Origin: Cryomorpha sp963741985
Lineage (GTDB): Bacteria > Bacteroidota > Bacteroidia > Flavobacteriales_D > Cryomorphaceae
Assembly: GCA_963741985.1 (NCBI GenBank)
Contig: CAVUKD010000004.1
Coordinates: 620,001 to 684,000 of the forward strand
Length of the DNA: 64,000 bases
Direction of reading: 5' to 3'
The notes beneath the pieces were generated by a model. It did no database searches and was not told the origin of the DNA. It saw nothing but the letters and a program-made list of their open reading frames with translations. Shown piece by piece: positions 1 to 9,459 of the stretch (position 1 is its first letter; each line of letters opens with the position of its first letter). Position numbers and translations under genes: made by a program.

Positions 1-249
1 GTGCGTATTATATTGTTCTATGTGGTCCATCCTTTTAGAAATCAAATCACACAAATAATTCACCCGTGACTGCATGTGGCTCTTTCCATGGCAGGACATC
101 GTTCTACCGTACCCGTTTTATCGAAGTTTGGATAATTGTTTTGAGCGAGAATAGGTAAATCAAATATGGTCAAAGATCTCAACGGTTTCTAAAACATTTG
201 AGATCTTAACCACTGAAAATTATATTATAATGGAGAATCTAAAAAGAAA
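1..249. other. Intergenic edge region with one inverted repeat
   Basis: No convincing gene is visible here. A perfect 10-bp inverted repeat (AAGATCTCAA at 173-182 and TTGAGATCTT at 198-207, 15-nt loop) lies downstream of the minus-strand gene that ends at 250. It lacks a clear T-run on either strand, so it is only a weak terminator candidate. Confidence 0.4.
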
Positions 250-1101
250 CTATCGCGATGGTTTTTCCAAATGAAAGACCCATCCAAAGACAATATTATA
301 CTGGCCGAAAAAGAAGCTTTGGGTTCCTTTGTCTGTTGAAGATGGAGTCGTGCGCAAACTGGGCATATCAATAAAGCCTCCTTTGGCCTCCGTTTGCACG
401 AAAAAGTGATTGAAAAAAGTGACATTTAATCCGGCGACGATTCCCAATCCGAAACCCGACAAATGATAGCGGTCGTTGTCATCGAAGTTTAAAAGCTCTG
501 CATCGGTGCGAGGAACCAGTGCGCCAATACTTAGACCTTCGGTGAAGTTGATTTTAACTTTTTTGAAATCGAAAAGTTCATCCTGCCTTCGTAATTCTAC
601 ATTTATGTAATTGAGGCCGTCGGTATGTTCAAACTGCATAAAATCTGGAGAGATGACAATATCAGCATCATGATAATCACCATCATATATCATTCCGGTA
701 TCATGAATCTCGCCTGATATTTTGACCGTTTGATAGGTCTGCACCACGTATTTCATATGATCGAAGCCAAAGGAAATATTATAATGGTCGTTGAAGAAAT
801 AGCCGATTCGAAAATTGGTTTGAGGGATAGTTAGTCGGACTGGATTTAAGTATGGATCGGCTGAAAATGGTGTTTGACGATCCGTTGCGACCACCTTATG
901 AAGGGTAAAATCATAATTATCTCCGTATAAATGCATATTCGAATTTGTATAAAAACCTCGGTTCCAACCCCAATAGAAATACATATCCCCTTTGTGCTGA
1001 TCTCCAACAGAAAGATTTTGTGCATGGCAGTTCCCTATACAGAAGAAGAATATACCAATAAGGAGGCCGCGCGATTTAGTATAATTAGAATTCGGATTCA
1101 T
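250..1101 (-). CDS. Secreted outer-membrane beta-barrel-like protein, unrecognised family
   Basis: The 283-residue product starts with a polar head, a hydrophobic stretch and an Ala-Gln end (about residues 13-28), which fits a Sec signal peptide. The mature part has many short alternating polar/aromatic segments and ends in a hydrophobic, aromatic-rich strand, as in small Bacteroidota outer-membrane barrels. It also has an Asp/Tyr-rich stretch (about residues 135-160). I do not recognise a specific family. It is divergent from the regulator at 1245, with about 140 bp between, so the two promoters share this space, but nothing links it functionally to the efflux operon. Confidence 0.75.
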   Translation of the reverse strand: MNPNSNYTKSRGLLIGIFFFCIGNCHAQNLSVGDQHKGDMYFYWGWNRGFYTNSNMHLYGDNYDFTLHKVVATDRQTPFSADPYLNPVRLTIPQTNFRIGYFFNDHYNISFGFDHMKYVVQTYQTVKISGEIHDTGMIYDGDYHDADIVISPDFMQFEHTDGLNYINVELRRQDELFDFKKVKINFTEGLSIGALVPRTDAELLNFDDNDRYHLSGFGLGIVAGLNVTFFNHFFVQTEAKGGFIDMPSLRTTPSSTDKGTQSFFFGQYNIVFGWVFHLEKPSR

Positions 1102-1182
1102 TTTCTATTCGATAAGGTGCTAAATTTAAAGAAATATTATTGTTTCACATTTCCATCGCATTAAGGATACACTATTTATTTT

Positions 1183-1206
1183 TTGGTTCTTCTTTTGCAG
1201 AACTAA
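1183..1206. promoter_or_regulatory. Palindromic operator candidate upstream of the GbsR/MarR regulator
   Basis: TTGGTTC, a 10-nt spacer, then GAACTAA. The same architecture (TTAGTTC-N10-GAACTAA) recurs at 1733-1756 in front of the efflux operon. This copy overlaps the -33 element of the putative regulator promoter, a typical place for autorepression. The binding protein is inferred, not shown. Confidence 0.5.
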
Positions 1207-1224
1207 AAATAAACAATACCTTTG
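1193..1224 (+). promoter_or_regulatory. Bacteroidota-type promoter of the regulator gene
   Basis: A TTTTG -33 element (1193-1197) is followed after 19 bp by TACCTTTG (1217-1224), a match to the TAnnTTTG -7 consensus. The regulator ATG lies 20 bp further on. Of the promoter candidates in the window, this is the only one where I see both boxes with good spacing. Confidence 0.55.
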
Positions 1225-1244
1225 TCGGGCAAAATAAAATTTAA

Positions 1245-1718
1245 ATGGATCACGTTGTAAAATTAACCGAAAAGCAAAAAGAATTGATTGAGCGACTCGG
1301 TGTATTCAATGAAGAGAATGGTTATCCACCAGCGATATCGCGAATATTGAGCTTACTGCTTGTCTCTCCCGAAACCGCGCTAAGTTTTGACCAGATTCGC
1401 GAAACGTTGAATTTGAGCAAAAGCGCTTGCAGCAATGCGCTAAACCTCTTATTAACCTTGGGTAAAATCGAATATATCACAAAACCAGGAGATCGTAAAC
1501 GCTATTTCAGGAACAAAATAACCTCTTGGCAAAAAGATATTAAGGAAGGATATAAGAAAATAAATAGTGCCTCTGACATCCTCGAAGAGGTGCTAGAGAA
1601 CAGACCTGGAAGTACTACTGAATTTAACCAGTCACTGAAAGATCTCATCAGTTTTATGAAGTTTTTGAAAAACCAACTTCCCACGCTTTACGAGAAGTGG
1701 GAAAAAGAACGCAATTAA
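1245..1718 (+). CDS. GbsR/MarR family transcriptional regulator
   Basis: The 157-residue protein has a central winged helix-turn-helix (about residues 35-95). The pattern of helix, FDQIRETLNLSKSACSNAL recognition region and a KPGDRKRYF wing is that of the GbsR/MarR group. The C-terminal half (about 100-157) is helical and probably dimerises. It sits 61 bp upstream of and in the same direction as a TolC-adaptor-RND operon, so the simplest role is a local repressor of that efflux pump. Paired palindromes upstream of both units support this. The inducer is unknown. Confidence 0.85.
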   Translation: MDHVVKLTEKQKELIERLGVFNEENGYPPAISRILSLLLVSPETALSFDQIRETLNLSKSACSNALNLLLTLGKIEYITKPGDRKRYFRNKITSWQKDIKEGYKKINSASDILEEVLENRPGSTTEFNQSLKDLISFMKFLKNQLPTLYEKWEKERN

Positions 1719-1731
1719 AATTTTTTCAAAT

Positions 1732-1757
1732 ATTAGTTCTTTTACAACTGAACTAAT
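1732..1757. promoter_or_regulatory. Palindromic operator candidate upstream of the efflux operon
   Basis: Perfect 8-bp arms ATTAGTTC and GAACTAAT are separated by 10 nt, 22 bp before the tolC-type start codon. A weak -7 match (TACTTTTA, 1758-1765) follows directly. It is the partner of the 1183-1206 palindrome. Confidence 0.5.
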
Positions 1758-1779
1758 TACTTTTAACAATATTTTACGA

Positions 1780-3129
1780 ATGATAAATAGATTAAAAATA
1801 ACCGCAACTTTTCTTCTTGGTATCGGAATTTGGAGCTCGGCTGCAGGTCAGGACTCGTCATTTACCTTTAACCTTACAGAAGCTCTACAATACGCTTTGA
1901 CCAACAGCATCGAAATTCAAAAGTCTATTCTCGATCAAAAACAAGCAGACTATAAAGTGAAAGAAGTGCGCTCTCAGGCACTCCCCCAATTATCAGGAAG
2001 TGGTGAGTTGCAATATTTCCCTAACATTCCTACTCAACTTCTTCCCGGTGAAATTATTGGACAACCCGGCCAACAAATACCGGTGAAATTTGGAACCGAT
2101 TACAACCTGCAGGGTGGTTTTGATGCTTCGCAAGTTTTGTTCAACCAAAGCGTATTTACAGGCTTGAAAGCTGCCAATAGCTCAGAGGAATTATACTCAC
2201 TACTCAAAATTCAATCAGATGAAGACGTCATCTATCAGGTGTCAAGTACTTTTTATCAAATTCTTGAAATTCAAGCTCAGATTACGGCGCTGGATTCAAA
2301 TGTAACAGAAATAGGAAAGCTCGCAAACCTAATGAAGGTTCAATATGAAAATCAGCTGGTTACAAAAACGGACTACAGTCGTCTTATGGTAAATAAAACA
2401 AATATGGAGACGAATCTTCAATCATTGCGTACAACCGAGGAACAGCAAAAAAACGTACTCAAAGTATTGATGGGAATGGATGTTGCCAAGCAACTCAAGA
2501 TTCAACCTGTAGAAGATCTTCAGGAAACATCTTTACGCAGTCTGCAATATGAGTACAATACCCCTATCCAAATGCAACTTTTGCAAAAGGAAACCGAACT
2601 CAATATACTGAATAAGAAAGCAATTCAAGGCGAATTTTACCCAACGCTCTCGGTATTTGGTCAGCAAACCTGGCAAGCACAACGCAATGAGTTTAACTTT
2701 TTTCAAAATAATCAAGCTTGGTTTCAACAAACGGTAATTGGCTTGAAACTGAGAGTTCCGATTTTTGACGGGTTCTATAAACACAGCCGGGTACAGCAGA
2801 GCCAAATCGATATTCAAAAGCTTGAACTCGATCAGACTAATACAAAACGCCAACTCGATGTATCTTATGAAAATGCCCGAGAAGAGCTCGTAAACACCAT
2901 CAAATCTGTGGAAGCCCAAAGAGATAATCAGCAACTGGCTCAGGAAGTATATAACCAAACTCAGGATTTATACCGCGAGCAGGTTGGTTCTCTCACGGAT
3001 CTGCTCGATGCCGAAAACGCATTGCGACAAGCCCAAATCAATTATCGACGTGAATTATTAAAATATCGTGTTGCGGAACTCAACGTGTTGCGCTCACTTG
3101 GTCAGCTCAAGCAACTTATCCAGAACTAA
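1780..3129 (+). CDS. TolC family outer-membrane efflux channel
   Basis: At 449 residues it has the usual size of a TolC/OEP protein. A signal peptide (about 1-23, ending SAAGQ) precedes two repeated OEP units rich in long amphipathic helices with many Gln, Asn and Leu residues (about 30-225 and 240-445). It would form the trimeric channel across the outer membrane and periplasm that docks on the adaptor and RND pump encoded next. The following adaptor starts 52 bp downstream, so the three genes read as one operon. Confidence 0.92.
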   Translation: MINRLKITATFLLGIGIWSSAAGQDSSFTFNLTEALQYALTNSIEIQKSILDQKQADYKVKEVRSQALPQLSGSGELQYFPNIPTQLLPGEIIGQPGQQIPVKFGTDYNLQGGFDASQVLFNQSVFTGLKAANSSEELYSLLKIQSDEDVIYQVSSTFYQILEIQAQITALDSNVTEIGKLANLMKVQYENQLVTKTDYSRLMVNKTNMETNLQSLRTTEEQQKNVLKVLMGMDVAKQLKIQPVEDLQETSLRSLQYEYNTPIQMQLLQKETELNILNKKAIQGEFYPTLSVFGQQTWQAQRNEFNFFQNNQAWFQQTVIGLKLRVPIFDGFYKHSRVQQSQIDIQKLELDQTNTKRQLDVSYENAREELVNTIKSVEAQRDNQQLAQEVYNQTQDLYREQVGSLTDLLDAENALRQAQINYRRELLKYRVAELNVLRSLGQLKQLIQN

Positions 3130-3181
3130 ACAACAAACTATTGAATCAACCCTTTTCCCGAAAAGGAAAACACAAGAAAAA

Positions 3182-4276
3182 ATGAAAAAAGTAATCACAA
3201 TCATCCTCATTATAGCAGCCATTGGATTGGTAGTATTCACACTGGCTAACAACAAAGAAAAAATGGCAGAAAAAGCCGCATTGGCTGAAAAAGTGAGCGA
3301 TCAAATCCCTGTGGAACTTGGAACCGTAACCCGAAAAAAGATGGATTCAAAAATCAGTGCCATCGGGAATTTCGATGCCAATACAGACTTGACCATGCTT
3401 TCAGAAACCGTGGGGCTCGTTACAAAAAAATACCGCGAAAAAGGAGATTATGTGAATAAAGGTCAACTGCTGGCGCAAGTAGAAAACGAATCGTTGAAAG
3501 CCGATATGGAAGCCGCCGAGGCAGCTCGTGACAAAGCTAAAATCGATCTTGAAAGATTTTCCACTTTAGTTAAAAAAGACGCTGTGACACAACGTCAACT
3601 TGAAGATGTGCGTATCAATGCGGCCAATACAAATGCCGCTTTCAAAAAAGCTAAAAAAGGCTATGAAGATAGTTTCATTCGCGCCACTGCCAGCGGGACG
3701 ATTAATGAAGATTATTTTCAGGAAGGAAGTAATATTGTCAAAAATGCTAAGCTTTATGATATCGTTGATGTAAGCATTCTCAAACTAAATATTCAACTCA
3801 CCGCATCGAATATTGTACATGTTCACGTAGGCGATAAAGTGAGCATTACCACCGAGATGTATCCCGACCAAGAATACACCGGCACGGTCACCGCTATTGC
3901 CAATAAGGCCGATAAAAGCCTTAAATACGGAGTAGAATTGCGCATTAGCAACCGTGAGGACAAACCGCTCAGAGCCGGCATGTTCGGTACCGCACATTTT
4001 GAATTCCAACATCCCGCAGATGCACTTTACATCAATCGCGATGCGCTAACCGGAAGCATAAAAAACCCAACGGTATTTTTAGTACAAGACAGTATTGCAA
4101 TAGCAAGGACAATAAGCATTGGGGAGATTTACGACACCGAAGTACAGGTGCTCGAAGGCTTGAAAGAAGGGGAACAAGTTGTCGTTAACGGCCAGATAAA
4201 CCTGAAAGACTCAACGCGCATTCGTGACATCGCCAAAGCAACTAAGACTGACACTTCTATAGCTATCAATCAATAA
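3182..4276 (+). CDS. RND efflux periplasmic adaptor (membrane fusion protein)
   Basis: I place the start at the ATG at 3182 (364 aa). It gives a clean N-terminal hydrophobic anchor (about 1-21), whereas the open frame further upstream overlaps the tolC gene and encodes nothing adaptor-like. The order is barrel-sandwich/lipoyl half motif (about 70-105), a short coiled-coil hairpin (about 105-150), the second lipoyl half (about 155-185), a beta-barrel domain (about 190-270) and a membrane-proximal domain. This is the HlyD/AcrA-type adaptor layout. It bridges the TolC-like channel and the RND permease. The substrate cannot be told from sequence. Confidence 0.9.
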   Translation: MKKVITIILIIAAIGLVVFTLANNKEKMAEKAALAEKVSDQIPVELGTVTRKKMDSKISAIGNFDANTDLTMLSETVGLVTKKYREKGDYVNKGQLLAQVENESLKADMEAAEAARDKAKIDLERFSTLVKKDAVTQRQLEDVRINAANTNAAFKKAKKGYEDSFIRATASGTINEDYFQEGSNIVKNAKLYDIVDVSILKLNIQLTASNIVHVHVGDKVSITTEMYPDQEYTGTVTAIANKADKSLKYGVELRISNREDKPLRAGMFGTAHFEFQHPADALYINRDALTGSIKNPTVFLVQDSIAIARTISIGEIYDTEVQVLEGLKEGEQVVVNGQINLKDSTRIRDIAKATKTDTSIAINQ

Positions 4277-4298
4277 ATAGTCAAAAGAAATTTAAGAA

Positions 4299-7200
4299 AT
4301 GAATATTGTAAAAACATCCATAAAACGCTCAACCCTGGTGGTGGTAATTTTCACCATTCTGATAGGATTAGGGGCTTTTAGCTTCACCAAGCTCAACTAC
4401 GAGTTATTGCCGAAAATCTCATCTCCTGTAGTCTCGGTTACGACAATATATCCTGGTGCTGCGCCTTATGAGGTTGAGAATTCCGTAACTAAGAAAATTG
4501 AGGACGCTGTATCTTCGATGGAGGGAATCAAGAAAATCACCTCCAACTCAATGGAGAGCGTTTCTTCGGTAGTAATTGAACTCGAGCAGAACATGGATGT
4601 TGACCTTTCACTCCAGGAGGCTCAGCGAAAAGTAAATGCAATTCTCAGTGATCTTCCTGATGATGTGGAAACACCCTCACTCGGGAAATTTGATTTTGGC
4701 GATCTCCCTATTATGCGTCTTGGTGTTTCAGCCACTATGGCACCTACCGAGCTTTACGACTTGGTGGATAATAAAATTGCACCGGCATTGTCGAAAATCC
4801 CGGGAGTGGCACAAGTGAATATTATAGGCGGCCAGGAACGTGAAATACGTGTGAATATCAACCAAAACAAACTCGCCGGTTACAATCTAAATGTTCTGCA
4901 GATAAACCAAGCAGTGGCAAATTCGAATATCGATTTCCCCACCGGAAAAATTAAAGACAAAGGGGAGCAAACAACTATTCGCTTAAATGGAAAATATGCC
5001 TCAGTGGATGAGTTGAAAAATCTGGTGATCGCAACCGATCCAGATGGTGGAAATGTGAAGCTGAATGATATAGCCGAAGTTATTGACACCAAGAAGGACG
5101 CCGAACTTATCAGCCGGATTGATGGAGAAAATGCTATTGGTCTCAGCATTCAAAAACAAAGCGATGCCAACGCGGTAGAGATCAGCAAGATTGCGAAGAA
5201 AACAATGACTGACCTTGAAAATCAATACGGCAAAGATGCGTTGAAATTTAAAATAGCTTCCGACAGTTCTGACTTTACACTCGAAGCAGCCAATAGTGTA
5301 ATGCATGACCTTTTGATAGCGATCATTCTCGTTGCGCTGATTATGCTCCTCTTCTTACATAGCTTTCGCACCGCGATAATTGTAATGATTGCCGTTCCGA
5401 TTTCAATTATTGCCACCCTTACGGCAATGTACATTGGGGATTTTTCACTCAATCTTATGACGCTTCTCGCGCTATCGCTGGTGGTTGGTATTCTTGTGGA
5501 TGATGCGATTGTTGTAATCGAAAATATATACCGTCACATGGAGATGGGCAAATCGAGATGGCAAGCGGCTTACGATGGCGTTCGCGAAATTCAAACCACC
5601 GTGGTATCTATCACGCTGGTCATTATTACAGTATTCTTGCCTATTGCCCTGACCGGTGGTACGGTGGGTGATTTGCTCTTGCAATTTTCGGTAACGGTAG
5701 CCGTGAGCACGGCACTGAGTTTGCTCGTTGCCTTTACGGTTATTCCGCTGCTGGCATCGCGATTTGCAAAAGTTGAAAAATTAAAAAAGACCAGTGTGAT
5801 TGGAAAAGTGGTCAATGGCTTTGAAAGCATTATTAACCGTTTCGAAAATGGAATGAGCGATGCGTTGAAATGGTCCTTCAATCACAAAACCATTGTATTG
5901 GTTGCTACTCTAATTCTCTTTATTAGTTCGTTTGCCCTTGTCGCATTTGGATTTGTTGGTAGCGAGTTTGTCGCCGCTGGTGACCGTGGAGAATTTATTG
6001 TGGATGTTGAATTGCCTAAAAAATCTACGCTGGAACACACCAATTTCGTGACGCGGAATATCGAGGAGTTTATTAGTAAATATCCGATTGTAAAATCGAT
6101 CAGCACAACGGTAGGACAAACAACCGGGCGCTCCGCGAATACGAAGGAACCGTATAAATCGGAAATAAACGTAACGTTAGTCGATCAGAATAAACGGGAA
6201 GTAAGCACCGAAATTTTTGCCCGAAAAATAAAGATAGCACTAGAGGAGAACATTCCCGGTGCAAAAATAAAATCGGTACCGATCAGCGTAATGGGAACAG
6301 CGGATGACGCTCCAATTCAGGTAATTCTGAGTGGAAATGAACTGGACACATTACTCACCACTTCAAAGGATGTAATGGCCATGCTCAGCCATGTGAAGGG
6401 CGCATCGCAAATCGAAACCAGTGTGGATGAGGCGAATCCCGAATTGAAAGTAAATATTGACCGTGAAAAAATGGCTCAACTCGGCCTGACACTGGCACAA
6501 GTAGGTGGTACGATGCAAACTGCGTTTGCAGGAAGTCAAGACACAAAATACCGTTCAGGTGAAAACGAATATGACATTACGGTTAGACTCGATGAATTTG
6601 ACCGCAAAAACGCAGCCGATATCGGAAATCTGACACTGATTAATCCCCTCGGTGAGAGTATCCGCTTAAGTCAGTTTGCCACTATCACCAACGGATCTGG
6701 TCCTACCCGACTCGAAAGGCTGAACAAATCGACCACCGTGACGGTGAAAGCTCAGGTCATCGGCCGGCCTGTAGGGACTGTGGGAAATGAAGTGAAAGTG
6801 AAAATGAGCGAAATGAAATTGCCGAAAGGAGTTTCCTTCTCCATGGGTGGCCAGCTTGAGCAACAAGGAGATGCCTTCGGAAGCCTCTTCTTCGCACTCT
6901 TTGCGTCGTTAATATTGGTTTACCTTATCATGGTGGCGCTCTACAACAGTTATGCTTATCCTTTTGTAGTAATGTTTTCGCTGCCCCTTGCGGTTATCGG
7001 AGCACTACTCGCACTGGCCATGAGTGCCAACTCACTCAGTATTTTTTCCATTCTCGGAATGATTATGCTGATTGGGCTTGTCGCCAAAAATGCAATTTTG
7101 GTGGTCGATTTTACCAATCAGTTAAAAAGCGCAGGGCTTGAAGTAAAAGACGCGCTAATGAAGGCCACACAAACGCGAATTCGACCCATTTTGATGACCA

Positions 7201-7508
7201 CTTTGGCAATGGCAATAGGTATGTTGCCAATAGCACTGGCTAACGGTCCTGGTGCCGAATGGAAAAATGGATTGGCATGGGTCTTGATCGGTGGACTTAC
7301 AAGTTCGATGTTTTTGACCCTTATCATTGTACCTGTGATTTATTATCTCATGGATAGGCTTCTCGCCAAATTTGGTTGGGATAAAGAAATAGAAATCGAT
7401 TTGGTGGACACCCCGCGTGAAGAACTCAACACGGAAATTGAAGAATCTGTCCATCACCATTCGGGACAAGAAAAGGGTGTTGATAAACCTGAATTAGCAA
7501 TGCACTAA
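4299..7508 (+). CDS. RND efflux permease, HAE1 (AcrB-like) type
   Basis: The 1069-residue protein has the full RND plan: TM1 at about 12-30, a large periplasmic loop, a TM2-6 block at about 335-485, TM7 near 530, a second periplasmic loop, and TM8-12 at about 860-1025. The proton-relay acidic pair in TM4 is visible as Asp401-Asp402 (GILVDDAIVV). The second half carries the matching GLVAKNAILVVDF segment. The C-terminal tail is charged and ends with a short His cluster. It would use the proton gradient to export drugs, lipids or other amphiphiles. It follows the adaptor by 22 bp and is followed by a terminator. Confidence 0.93.
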   Translation: MNIVKTSIKRSTLVVVIFTILIGLGAFSFTKLNYELLPKISSPVVSVTTIYPGAAPYEVENSVTKKIEDAVSSMEGIKKITSNSMESVSSVVIELEQNMDVDLSLQEAQRKVNAILSDLPDDVETPSLGKFDFGDLPIMRLGVSATMAPTELYDLVDNKIAPALSKIPGVAQVNIIGGQEREIRVNINQNKLAGYNLNVLQINQAVANSNIDFPTGKIKDKGEQTTIRLNGKYASVDELKNLVIATDPDGGNVKLNDIAEVIDTKKDAELISRIDGENAIGLSIQKQSDANAVEISKIAKKTMTDLENQYGKDALKFKIASDSSDFTLEAANSVMHDLLIAIILVALIMLLFLHSFRTAIIVMIAVPISIIATLTAMYIGDFSLNLMTLLALSLVVGILVDDAIVVIENIYRHMEMGKSRWQAAYDGVREIQTTVVSITLVIITVFLPIALTGGTVGDLLLQFSVTVAVSTALSLLVAFTVIPLLASRFAKVEKLKKTSVIGKVVNGFESIINRFENGMSDALKWSFNHKTIVLVATLILFISSFALVAFGFVGSEFVAAGDRGEFIVDVELPKKSTLEHTNFVTRNIEEFISKYPIVKSISTTVGQTTGRSANTKEPYKSEINVTLVDQNKREVSTEIFARKIKIALEENIPGAKIKSVPISVMGTADDAPIQVILSGNELDTLLTTSKDVMAMLSHVKGASQIETSVDEANPELKVNIDREKMAQLGLTLAQVGGTMQTAFAGSQDTKYRSGENEYDITVRLDEFDRKNAADIGNLTLINPLGESIRLSQFATITNGSGPTRLERLNKSTTVTVKAQVIGRPVGTVGNEVKVKMSEMKLPKGVSFSMGGQLEQQGDAFGSLFFALFASLILVYLIMVALYNSYAYPFVVMFSLPLAVIGALLALAMSANSLSIFSILGMIMLIGLVAKNAILVVDFTNQLKSAGLEVKDALMKATQTRIRPILMTTLAMAIGMLPIALANGPGAEWKNGLAWVLIGGLTSSMFLTLIIVPVIYYLMDRLLAKFGWDKEIEIDLVDTPREELNTEIEESVHHHSGQEKGVDKPELAMH

Positions 7509-7529
7509 GTATTGGTTGGTTAGTTAGTA

Positions 7530-7563
7530 AAAAGGTTGCCCATTGTTGGGTGACCTTTTTTTC
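7530..7563 (+). terminator. Rho-independent terminator of the efflux operon
   Basis: An 11-bp stem (AAGGTTGCCCA with TGGGTGACCTT, two wobble pairs, short loop) is followed by a T-run, about 20 bp after the permease stop codon. Confidence 0.8.
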
Positions 7564-7760
7564 TAAATCGCACGGCAACAACTCCTACTCGCAAGTTGAA
7601 GTCCCACGCCGAGCATATTCCCCGCTACAGTGTCTTTGCATTTCAATTAGTCTATGTGTTCCAAATTGGAAATTCGTATTTCGTAATTAAATTCCGTTTC
7701 TTTGCAGCCCAAATTTTACCTGCTCCAAAAGATTGATGAGCCGGAACTTATACGAAGCGC

Positions 7761-8492
7761 ATGCAACGAGAAATACACCAATGGCATAGCGATGCCCTCA
7801 ATAAAAATATGGAAATAGTTTGCTATGGCCATTACGGATTTTCACTTCTATTATTACCCACTGCTGCTGCGGATTATTTGGAATATGAGCGGTTTCATTT
7901 AATTGAAGCTATTCAGCCGATGATAGAAGCCGGAAAATTGAAAGTCTTTAGCATAAATAGTATCAATAGCGAAAGCTGGCTGAACAACCGCATGAATCCA
8001 ACGCATAAGGCGATTCGCCACAATCAATTCAATAATTATGTTTACAACGAGGTAGTTCCATTTATTAAGAATAAAACAAGTACCGAAACCCCTATTATCG
8101 TGAGCGGTGCTTCTTTCGGTGCTTTGCATTCAGCCAATTTATTCTTTAAAAATCCTTGGCTCATTAACGGTTGTATTGCCATGAGCGGAGCATACAACCT
8201 TACGGATTATACCAAAGGCTTCTGGAGTGAAGATGTATATTTCAACAGCCCAATGCATTATCTACAAAATCTGCACAATGAAAATACGTTGAACCAAATT
8301 CGTAAAAGCAATCATATCCATCTAATCACAGGTTCAGGAGATTATGAAGCACCCGATTCATCGCGTGCACTTTCTGCTTTGCTCAATCAAAAAGGAATAA
8401 AAAATGATTTGGATGTATGGGGATCCGACATTAAGCACGACTGGCCTACATGGCGAAAAATGTTGCCTTACGTCCTTGAAAGAAAATTTTAG
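7761..8492 (+). CDS. Putative esterase, alpha/beta-hydrolase fold
   Basis: The 243-residue product has no signal peptide. The nucleophile elbow is visible as GASFG with Ser118, followed by the ALHSANLFF helix typical of esterase D/putative-esterase proteins. A probable catalytic His lies at 226 (KHDWPTW), and an acid is likely near the GSGDYEAPD loop. The fold suggests hydrolysis of a small ester or thioester in the cytoplasm; the substrate is unknown. It stands alone, convergent with the MarC gene. An alternative start at Met17 cannot be excluded. Confidence 0.8.
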   Translation: MQREIHQWHSDALNKNMEIVCYGHYGFSLLLLPTAAADYLEYERFHLIEAIQPMIEAGKLKVFSINSINSESWLNNRMNPTHKAIRHNQFNNYVYNEVVPFIKNKTSTETPIIVSGASFGALHSANLFFKNPWLINGCIAMSGAYNLTDYTKGFWSEDVYFNSPMHYLQNLHNENTLNQIRKSNHIHLITGSGDYEAPDSSRALSALLNQKGIKNDLDVWGSDIKHDWPTWRKMLPYVLERKF

Positions 8493-8588
8493 ATTCAGTG
8501 GAGCTGCGGTTCAATATTTTATCCTTGATAGAAATATACCTCAAAATTCAGCTGGGATATTTTAAAGAACTTTTATACCTAATATTTA

Positions 8589-9266
8589 CTAGGTCATCCC
8601 TTTCACCAAAGTGGACAAACCGCCAAAAGCAATCTGAAGGCCGACACAGAAAATCAGGAAAGCCATAATCCGGTTTACGATTTGCTCATTTCGGGATCCC
8701 ATATATTTTACAACCCTTGAGGCATTGGTAAAAAATAGAAAAACGAAAATACACATGACCACTATGGCAAAAAATATGGCACCCATATTGATCAGGTGGT
8801 CGTGAAACTCCCCACTTTCTGAATGAGCGCTCAGGGTAAAAATAACAGATAGTGTTCCAGCACCGGCAGTCATGGGAAAAGTAATTGGATAGAAGAGTAA
8901 GTTTCGCAATTGGGTCATTTTGGTAAGCTCATCCGTCTGCTCCGTGCGCGGAACCGGACCCAGTGTAGGAGTAGCACCCAGCATTTGCCACCCCATTTTG
9001 CTGATCATTATTCCACCGGCTAGTTGAACGATTGGAACCGTGATGCCAAATAATTGCAATATCCAGTGGCCTGAAATCAAAGTGACAGTACATACAATAA
9101 GAACATAAAGACTGACCCTCAGCACCGCAGCCATCCTGTCCTTACGGTTCAATCCTGAAAAATAAGGAGACACGATAAAGGAAGTTCCAAGGGGATTGAT
9201 AACCGGAAAAAGGGCAATTATCCCAAAGAAAATTAATTTGACGAAGGTATCGACGGATTCAGTCAT
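8589..9266 (-). CDS. MarC family integral membrane protein
   Basis: I chose the ATG at 9266 (225 aa) over an upstream in-frame TTG because the product then begins with the usual short polar MTES head before TM1. Six hydrophobic segments are visible, with the MarC/UPF0056-typical ALFPVINPLGTSF motif in TM1 and a PLTFPMTAGAGT-like stretch (PITFPMTAGAGTLSVI) in the middle. The family was once linked to multiple antibiotic resistance and is now regarded as putative transporters of unclear substrate. It is monocistronic and convergent with the esterase gene. Confidence 0.88.
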   Translation of the reverse strand: MTESVDTFVKLIFFGIIALFPVINPLGTSFIVSPYFSGLNRKDRMAAVLRVSLYVLIVCTVTLISGHWILQLFGITVPIVQLAGGIMISKMGWQMLGATPTLGPVPRTEQTDELTKMTQLRNLLFYPITFPMTAGAGTLSVIFTLSAHSESGEFHDHLINMGAIFFAIVVMCIFVFLFFTNASRVVKYMGSRNEQIVNRIMAFLIFCVGLQIAFGGLSTLVKGMT

Positions 9267-9395
9267 TGCTAGAAACAATTCAAATTTTGCCTCGAAGATA
9301 AATTATTAAGAAGAATCAACGAAGTGACATAGATGGTATTACAAGAGATGGTATAATAACCGATGCACTTCTTGATTCGCTTTTCTGAATGGCAA

Positions 9396-9435
9396 AATAG
9401 CCTGTGTATGTCTTACACAGGCTATTAATTTTTTT
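9396..9435 (-). terminator. Terminator after the DUF1328 gene pair
   Basis: A perfect 13-bp stem (AATAGCCTGTGTA with its complement, 5-nt loop) lies about 35 bp downstream of the minus-strand gene ending at 9460. T-tracts flank it on both strands (four T on the minus side, seven on the plus side), so it could work in both directions. Confidence 0.75.
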
Positions 9436-9459
9436 GTGAATTTCCGTTACTGAGCTTAC

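Noticed and set aside
931..1164. A 77-codon plus-strand frame overlapping the barrel-protein gene
   Set aside because: It lies mainly antisense to a gene with a signal peptide and has no domain-like sequence or start context.
3068..3181. Upstream extension of the efflux adaptor into the tolC gene
   Set aside because: The added residues overlap tolC, lack similarity to adaptors and would bury the membrane anchor; the ATG at 3182 is the better start.
4880..7469. Several open frames of 60-104 codons antisense to the RND permease gene
   Set aside because: They are mirror frames of a strongly coding gene, mutually overlapping, and none resembles a protein family.
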